The position numbers and the translations under genes are program-made. DNA of 50,916 nt, from contig CAINLT010000017.1 in the NCBI GenBank assembly GCA_903850505.1, forward strand, positions 1 through 50,916. The letters are read 5' to 3'. Below the pieces are notes generated by a model that worked only from the letters and a program-made list of their open reading frames with translations, was not told where the DNA came from and ran no database searches. The stretch comes from an uncultured Myxococcales bacterium (GTDB lineage Bacteria > Myxococcota_A > UBA9042). Shown here one piece after another: positions 45,801 through 50,916 of this stretch; within the stretch, counting starts at the first letter, position 1, and every line of letters starts with the position of its first letter.

Positions 45801-45976
45801 GGGCGTTCCTCCCGCCGCCCAAGGCTGAGCGTTTCACCGGCGGCGTGTGGTCGACGGGCGCGGAATTGCTGCTCAATTGGGAGGCAGGCTACGCGTTGGA
45901 CGGCACGCTGCGCCTGGGTGCCGGCCACGAATTCCTCACGCAGAGCACGTCCTGGTGGCTGGTGCTCGGCATCTGA
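42881..45976 (+). CDS. Secreted gluzincin-like metalloprotease with propeller and outer-membrane barrel
   Basis: 1031 residues from a GTG with AGGAAGG six bases before; the longer frame from 42782 overlaps E1 alpha. A signal peptide (LGILLALTALVSGPSYA) is followed by a metallopeptidase domain with HEYSH (His125, Glu126, His129) and a second Glu in FTEGLAVWAE (about 163), the gluzincin pattern. Residues about 310-640 show TolB/WD40-like propeller strands (PDGQSAVVTHLAS, TPDAKWLLFTE, SPSLSVDGQLLAAVRVE). The last 350 residues alternate polar and aromatic residues as in outer-membrane barrels (GIGARGAWQLPGVRQAWQFDLGWRM) and end with I. It is probably anchored in the outer membrane. Nineteen bases separate it from E1 alpha. 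Confidence 0.8.
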   Translation: MEKRQRWLGILLALTALVSGPSYAGDGAIAWRTLRADGIELTYPRTHEDLARRVLATWQDARQTLGQVLPARDGTLQLTLDDYADTANGFATVMPFDHVHLYAYPPAPDSELGDHGDWLRALVFHEYSHILHMGDVHGPPTWVNAVLGRTLMPNAGLPRFFTEGLAVWAETRLTGGDTGVAGHGGRVDSPAFMAILRATVLDGGQPDLNELTGSPLRWPRGQGWYLYGSLLVDDLAQTQGPESVRRFIDGLSVRLFGLGIQGTARYTWGKSLTRAWHDAQARLRSRVVTQWQERAGVALPDPLTDTQAFQAYVRRHDGDQLTHDGELRGRIRSWPDGQSAVVTHLASDAQFYVIQRIFADGRVTTLHTCRADCDEVLVTPDAKWLLFTETRPFQRLYKFRDLIAVPLDADGRVAGSELQLTSGARLRSPSLSVDGQLLAAVRVERGRTAIDVLPLPQALTAAQAGDDPPPWVRRVAPAPFGQTLDSPVVLPDGHLLWTAWLGGHRGLETDTQLDAAACAEAEAALAVHTRSQTEPPETPRWIAAQTCRNFAPRQPLWLGDLQLRRGADDVWYLNGLIEVDGFREAAILTRWGWLPRTRTLTGVTSFAAGSEPFTVRHGGRGLDVFHLRKPFWFAQPGERPTYVDLPYHPTQTDAVEGMYNPLRSAWPRAWRPLLTATGDRLTSEPGGLWLGAQVAGEDALSHWNWLATGQIRDDGTDPIGSLAINITRWEPTWTLDTGYQQGFSWLRRGFYWATTPTDRWGIGARGAWQLPGVRQAWQFDLGWRMVKSSLRDDRYAIRFPYDPAGPPPVEPWTGIDSFVDAGVSYAFGATSPDAGTTERLHSVAVRGSVSDSWTGGARRRIIVSALAANRWPLGRHFVAELTTNVTAIPVSGDTSPSFAVRGIQPMPTNLLAGSGTSGITIRGMPYNSIFRAGDGMAWGTAQVHIPVLDIGRGFDTLPLWFGRVRATPFVDGAWAFLPPPKAERFTGGVWSTGAELLLNWEAGYALDGTLRLGAGHEFLTQSTSWWLVLGI

Positions 45977-46038
45977 AACGGAATAACCCGCGGCGCGCGC
46001 GTGTTTGCTCGCGTCCCATCGACCTACCAAGGAATCCC

Positions 46039-46413
46039 ATGCTCGACCGTCCGATTCTCGACAACGCCCACCTCTCGCCCGCCGTGCAAGCCACGCTGGC
46101 GGCGTTTCACCCTGACATCGTGCGGGAGGTGCAGGAAGCGATCCTGCGCGATCGCGTGGTCATCGTGGGCATGCGCCTGAACGACGCCTGCTACAAAGCG
46201 CGCAAGCTCATGGACGCCAACGGCGTGCCGCACACGTACCTGGAATACGGCGGCTACTTCTCCGAGTGGCGTCGTCGCCTCGCGCTGAAGATGTGGACCG
46301 GCTGGCCGACGTTCCCGATGGTGTTCGTGCGCGGCACGCTGATTGGCGGCGCGTCTGACGCCAAGAAAGCCTTCGCCGACGGCACGATCAAGGGGCTGCT
46401 GGAAGCGCCATAG
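46039..46413 (+). CDS. Glutaredoxin-like monothiol protein
   Basis: 124 residues with AAGGAA before the ATG. The central part has a glutaredoxin fold pattern: strand VVIVGM, then one active-site Cys in DACYKARKLM (Cys51, motif CYKA in place of CPYC or CGFS), YLEYGG, the cis-Pro loop GWPTFPMVFVRG and GGASDAKKAF. It has only one Cys in the motif, so glutathionylation or iron-sulfur binding is more likely than dithiol exchange, but neither is shown. It follows the protease-barrel gene by 62 bases on the same strand. Confidence 0.85.
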   Translation: MLDRPILDNAHLSPAVQATLAAFHPDIVREVQEAILRDRVVIVGMRLNDACYKARKLMDANGVPHTYLEYGGYFSEWRRRLALKMWTGWPTFPMVFVRGTLIGGASDAKKAFADGTIKGLLEAP

Positions 46414-46474
46414 GCACGCGAGGGACGGCGGATTGCGGGGATTTCGCGGCGCTCCGGCTGCCGGCTCGATCGGC

Positions 46475-47545
46475 TCAGAACGCCAGTGAGACCGCCGCGC
46501 CTGCGCCGCCCTTGCCGTCCATCGTCGGATAGGCGCGCAGGTCCTGCCACCACGGCTTTTGCTGGACGGACGCGCTGCGGTCGATGACCGGCGCCTTCAC
46601 CGCGGCGATGATTGTCGCGGTGGTCAACGCCGCGCCGACGCCCAGCGAGATGATCATCGCGTTGCGGCGGAATTCGATTTGGCTCACGAAGGTGTTGCCC
46701 TCGGCCAGCGCGCCGTCGCATTTCTTGCTGTCCGTCAGCTTGCAGCCGTAGGTGTCCAACGTCGCCTGATACGCGTAGCCCTGGGAGTCAAAGCGCTTGG
46801 AGTACGCGTCGCTGCGTTCCAGCGCGAGGATGCCGAAAATGCCGCCCGCCAGCAGCGACGCGCCGGCCGCGCTGCCCAGAATCCACGTCAGCGTGTAGTC
46901 GTGCGGCAACGTCGCCGGATCAATCGGCGCCATCAGCACAACGTCGATGAACTTCGTCTCGCCGGCCTGGACCGCCACCGCTGGCCGCACGAACGGCTCG
47001 CGCTTGTCCATTGCCACGCGCACGGAATGCGTGCCCGCCGTCACTTTGATCTCGCCGTTGGTGTCCGGATCCGCCGGCTGGTCGTCGAGCGTCAGCCGCG
47101 CGCCCGTCGGCAGCCCCTGGAATTTCAGCACGCCCGGCCGCGACGCCAGCAGCGACTTGACCTCAGCCAGCCGCTTGACCGTCTGCTCGCGATCCTTGGC
47201 AAAGTCCTTCTCCGCGGGCGCCAGGCGCAGGAACGCTTCGTAGTAAATCTGCGCCTTTTCCAGATTGGCCGCGCGGTCGCAAGCCTTGGCCAGCGCCAGC
47301 GCGATCAGCGGCTCGCGGTCAAATTTGCCCCACGCCTTCAGGAACAGCTGCTGCGCGGCGTCATAGTCGCCTGCCTTGAACGCGGCCTTGCCTTGATTGA
47401 AGATCTCGATCGCTTCGTCGCGCGCGTGCGCCTGCTCGGTCGTGAGCGCGGCTGGCTGGGCAAGCGCGGGCAGCGCGAGCGCCATCAGCAGCGCCAGCAG
47501 CGGCAGCCGTATCCAGAATCCCGTGCTTTTGCGTCGAAACTGCAT
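46475..47545 (-). CDS. TPR/PEGA envelope protein with two C-terminal membrane helices
   Basis: 356 residues from the ATG at 47545; upstream extension to 47635 is unlikely. A signal peptide (LPLLALLMALALPALA) precedes TPR-like helices (IEIFNQGKAAFKAGDYDAAQQLFLKAW, LALAKACDRAANLEKAQIYYEAF). A PEGA-type beta segment follows (GVLKFQGLPTGARLTLDDQPAD, EIKVTAGTHSVRVAMDKREP), then a helix at WILGSAAGASLLAGGIFGIL, a Cys-containing loop and another helix (MIISLGVGAALTTATIIAAV). It resembles the protein at 9390-10517 in order of parts. PEGA domains occur on surface proteins. It lies downstream of the kinase at 47656-49236 and may be its neighbour in function. Confidence 0.8.
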   Translation of the reverse strand: MQFRRKSTGFWIRLPLLALLMALALPALAQPAALTTEQAHARDEAIEIFNQGKAAFKAGDYDAAQQLFLKAWGKFDREPLIALALAKACDRAANLEKAQIYYEAFLRLAPAEKDFAKDREQTVKRLAEVKSLLASRPGVLKFQGLPTGARLTLDDQPADPDTNGEIKVTAGTHSVRVAMDKREPFVRPAVAVQAGETKFIDVVLMAPIDPATLPHDYTLTWILGSAAGASLLAGGIFGILALERSDAYSKRFDSQGYAYQATLDTYGCKLTDSKKCDGALAEGNTFVSQIEFRRNAMIISLGVGAALTTATIIAAVKAPVIDRSASVQQKPWWQDLRAYPTMDGKGGAGAAVSLAF

Positions 47546-47614
47546 GTTCAGCCTGACCGCCGCCGCTTGAGGGGCGTGCGTGCGTCCCAGCGGTGTCGCG
47601 CAGGCCGGGGGCCC

Positions 47615-47636
47615 CGTCAAACTTTTTGCCGGCAAA
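47615..47636 (-). promoter_or_regulatory. Palindrome and -35-like element before the TPR/PEGA gene
   Basis: A perfect 12-base palindrome TTTGCCGGCAAA (47625-47636) and TTGACG (minus, 47615-47620) lie between the kinase stop and the next gene. The expected -10, 17 bases on, is poor. Operator or chance. Confidence 0.25.
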
Positions 47637-47655
47637 TTGTCGCGCGAACCAACGG

Positions 47656-49236
<1,581 letters not shown>

Positions 49237-49342
49237 CGGGTGTTCCAGAAGAGTGGGCGTGCAGGCCGGCAAGCCGCAGAAAGAACCTACCATGTGGGGC
49301 GGACTGAAACAAATTGCTGGGACGTTGCCGGCAAGACGCCGC

Positions 49343-49370
49343 TTGACGCACAGCGTGCAAATCCTAACCT
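49343..49370 (+). promoter_or_regulatory. Candidate promoter for the FmdB gene
   Basis: TTGACG, 16 bases, TAACCT: five of six and three of six matches, 45 bases before the ATG at 49416. Confidence 0.35.
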
Positions 49371-49415
49371 ACAGGACGAACCGCCGTGCTACCGCGGCCA
49401 TTCCCATGAGGCCTT

Positions 49416-49703
49416 ATGCCCGCATATGACTACCGGTGCCAGAACTGCCAGAAAGTGTTTGAGAAGAACCAGCGCATCAGCGAACCCGCGGGCGCGACGT
49501 GCCCGGACTGCGGCAGCGTCGACTGCATGCGGCTCATCACCGGCGGGACGTTCCACTTGAAGGGCAGCGGTTGGTACGCGAGCGATTACGGCGGCAAGAC
49601 GTCGCCGCCGGTTGAAGCGGCGCCCGCGAGCGAGGGCGGCGGTTGCGGCAAGGCGGAATGCGGCACAGGCGCGTGCGCGGCGATGGGCGGCGACACCAAC
49701 TAG
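49416..49703 (+). CDS. FmdB-family zinc-ribbon protein
   Basis: 95 residues with GAGG just before the ATG. MPAYDYRCQNCQKVFE and CPDCGS (Cys8, 11, 29, 32) form the zinc ribbon of the FmdB/putative regulatory protein family, with the TGGTFHLKGSGWYASDY segment that always follows. The C-terminus adds a Gly-rich cluster with three more cysteines (GGGCGKAECGTGAC). FmdB was linked to expression of formamidase but the role of most members is unknown. It is divergent from the zinc-ribbon kinase and converges on the next gene at 20 bases. Confidence 0.93.
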   Translation: MPAYDYRCQNCQKVFEKNQRISEPAGATCPDCGSVDCMRLITGGTFHLKGSGWYASDYGGKTSPPVEAAPASEGGGCGKAECGTGACAAMGGDTN

Positions 49704-49723
49704 CCCAAAAACAACGGCGGCAG

Positions 49724-50916
49724 CTACTTGGGCGGCCCCGGCTGGGCATCCTGAAGACGCCGCAGTCGACGTTCCTTGGCGCGCTGCAGCAGCTTCTGCC
49801 ACTCCTTGTTGCCGTCGCGCTCATCGGCGTCAGGCCCCAGCATCTCGGAAGATTGCGCGCGCGCGACCTGCACGATCCGCCCCGGATGCGGCACCGCGGC
49901 GACAAGCGTCAGGAGCCACAGCGCGGTCGCGCCCAGCGCCACGGTCCACACCGCCAGCCGCTCCGCCAAGGGCTCGCGCAGGACGCCGATCGCATGCGGC
50001 AGGCGCAACGTCAGCAGCCACGGCACGATGCACATCCCGAGGAAGACGCTTGCCGACGTCCAGTCGCTCCAGCCCAGCGCGCGGCCCACGCTTGGCGAGA
50101 AATTGCCGAGCAGCCACAGCGGCCAACCCAGCTCCAGCACCGGCCGTTCCAGCTTGGTGAAGTGATAGGGAAAAGTCGCGATCGTCGGCATCGTCAGGAT
50201 CAGCCCGATGGCGATGCTGCTCAGGAGCAGCGCGCGGAGCGGCCGGGCCAGGCGCGGCGGACGAAGCGCGTAGGCGAGGCCAGGCGCGAGCAGCGGCAGG
50301 ATGGGGATCAGGTGGCGGGCGTAGGCGGAATCGCCGCCCTTCCAATCGGAGAAGCCGCTGACCGTGAGCGCATAGGCCAGGGCGATGAGCGCGAGCGCGA
50401 TGGCGTCGAGCCGGCGGGTCTCCCCGAGCTTGGGATCGCGCGCGGCGGCCAGCAGGCCAGCGACGGCGGGTAGCAGCCACGGCGCGTGGTAGAACAGGCC
50501 GCGGCTTGGGCCGATCAGCAGCAGCCAGAGGATGTCCAACTGTGGCGCATGGAAACCGAACAGGCCGCTGCCGTGCATGGCCGCGAAGCCCTTGTCGCCC
50601 TTGAACTGGTAGGCGAACCGCAGCGGATCGCCCAGCATCCACGCGTTGTGGACGAACTGCATGAGCACGCCGAGGGCGACCATCGCGACAATCGGCAGCA
50701 CCGCTTGGATGCGCGCCCGCGGGGCGAAACCGGCAGATTCTGGCAGCGCCCGCGCGCCCGCCCAGAGCACCACGAGCGCGCTCAGGATGAACACCGGCGT
50801 GTCGACAAGGCCCGCGAAACCGAGCAGCGCGCCGACCGCGAACCGCCGTCGCAGGGAGCTTGCCCCGGTCTCAGGCATCGCCAGCAGGTACGCCGCCGCG
50901 CCGACGCACGCCGCCG
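49724..50916 (-). CDS. Polytopic membrane protein, glycosyltransferase-39-like, 5' end missing
   Basis: 397 residues are visible; the frame stays open to the window edge (AACVGAAAYLLA before the first internal Met), so the N-terminus is lost. Hydrophobic helices alternate with loops: LLGFAGLVDTPVFILSALVVLWAG, LPIVAMVALGVLMQFV, LLWLLLIGPSRGLFYHAPWLLPAVAGLLAA, HLIPILPLLAPGLAYAL, and others. The GPSRGLFYHAPW segment and the FAYQFKGD loop recall the PMT/ArnT-like membrane sugar transferases of Deltaproteobacteria; the catalytic Asp pair of those enzymes would lie in the missing part. The C-terminus is a basic cytoplasmic tail. Family assignment is moderate. Confidence 0.65.
   Translation of the reverse strand, partial: AACVGAAAYLLAMPETGASSLRRRFAVGALLGFAGLVDTPVFILSALVVLWAGARALPESAGFAPRARIQAVLPIVAMVALGVLMQFVHNAWMLGDPLRFAYQFKGDKGFAAMHGSGLFGFHAPQLDILWLLLIGPSRGLFYHAPWLLPAVAGLLAAARDPKLGETRRLDAIALALIALAYALTVSGFSDWKGGDSAYARHLIPILPLLAPGLAYALRPPRLARPLRALLLSSIAIGLILTMPTIATFPYHFTKLERPVLELGWPLWLLGNFSPSVGRALGWSDWTSASVFLGMCIVPWLLTLRLPHAIGVLREPLAERLAVWTVALGATALWLLTLVAAVPHPGRIVQVARAQSSEMLGPDADERDGNKEWQKLLQRAKERRLRRLQDAQPGPPK

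Overview
The window reads as a GC-rich, gene-dense bacterial chromosome segment, most likely from a myxobacterium-like lineage (Myxococcota, former Deltaproteobacteria). This is inferred from content: many secreted lipoproteins built from Cys-rich repeats and beta-propellers, Hanks-type Ser/Thr kinases with membrane parts, TPR proteins ending in two membrane helices, and a site upstream of uvrA resembling the Myxococcus-type LexA box. No insertion sequence, CRISPR array, tRNA or rRNA was seen. Almost every base is in a gene; the only stretch over 300 bases without one is 196-528.

Layout. (1) 1-195: 5' part of groES, running off the left edge. (2) 529-2046: Cys-rich lipoprotein with a somatomedin-B-like module. 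(3) 2163-9314: glyQ and glyS, followed by two propeller lipoproteins coupled by 4-base stop/start overlaps. (4) 9390-16539: a TPR envelope protein and a 1989-residue lipoprotein of four propeller units. (5) 16575-20070: CAP-domain lipoprotein and phosphatase lipoprotein (minus), HAD hydrolase and TfoX-N protein (plus). (6) 20111-25171: uvrA (minus), divergent from a kinase with a multi-helix membrane domain. (7) 25296-28067: YceI protein, metallophosphoesterase lipoprotein, CBM9-like lipoprotein. (8) 28070-29455: tryptophanase-like lyase. (9) 29566-41404: a tight six-gene minus-strand run. (10) 41596-46413: 2-oxoacid dehydrogenase E1 alpha, a metalloprotease/propeller/barrel protein, a glutaredoxin-like protein. 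(11) 46475-50916: TPR/PEGA protein, a second kinase, an FmdB zinc ribbon, and a partial membrane glycosyltransferase-like gene.

The most interesting locus is the minus-strand run from 41404 down to 29566: a receiver-histidine kinase, a PilZ domain fused to a PhcB-like SAM methyltransferase, a six-helix double histidine kinase with a receiver, a membrane protein, an ABC ATPase and a long Lhr helicase. The first three resemble the phcB/phcS/phcR set of Ralstonia, which makes and senses a hydroxy-fatty-acid methyl ester. Here the synthase carries a PilZ domain and an ABC transporter pair follows. I infer a fatty-acid-methyl-ester-type cell-cell signalling module with a possible c-di-GMP input. 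The signal chemistry and transport role are not shown by sequence alone.
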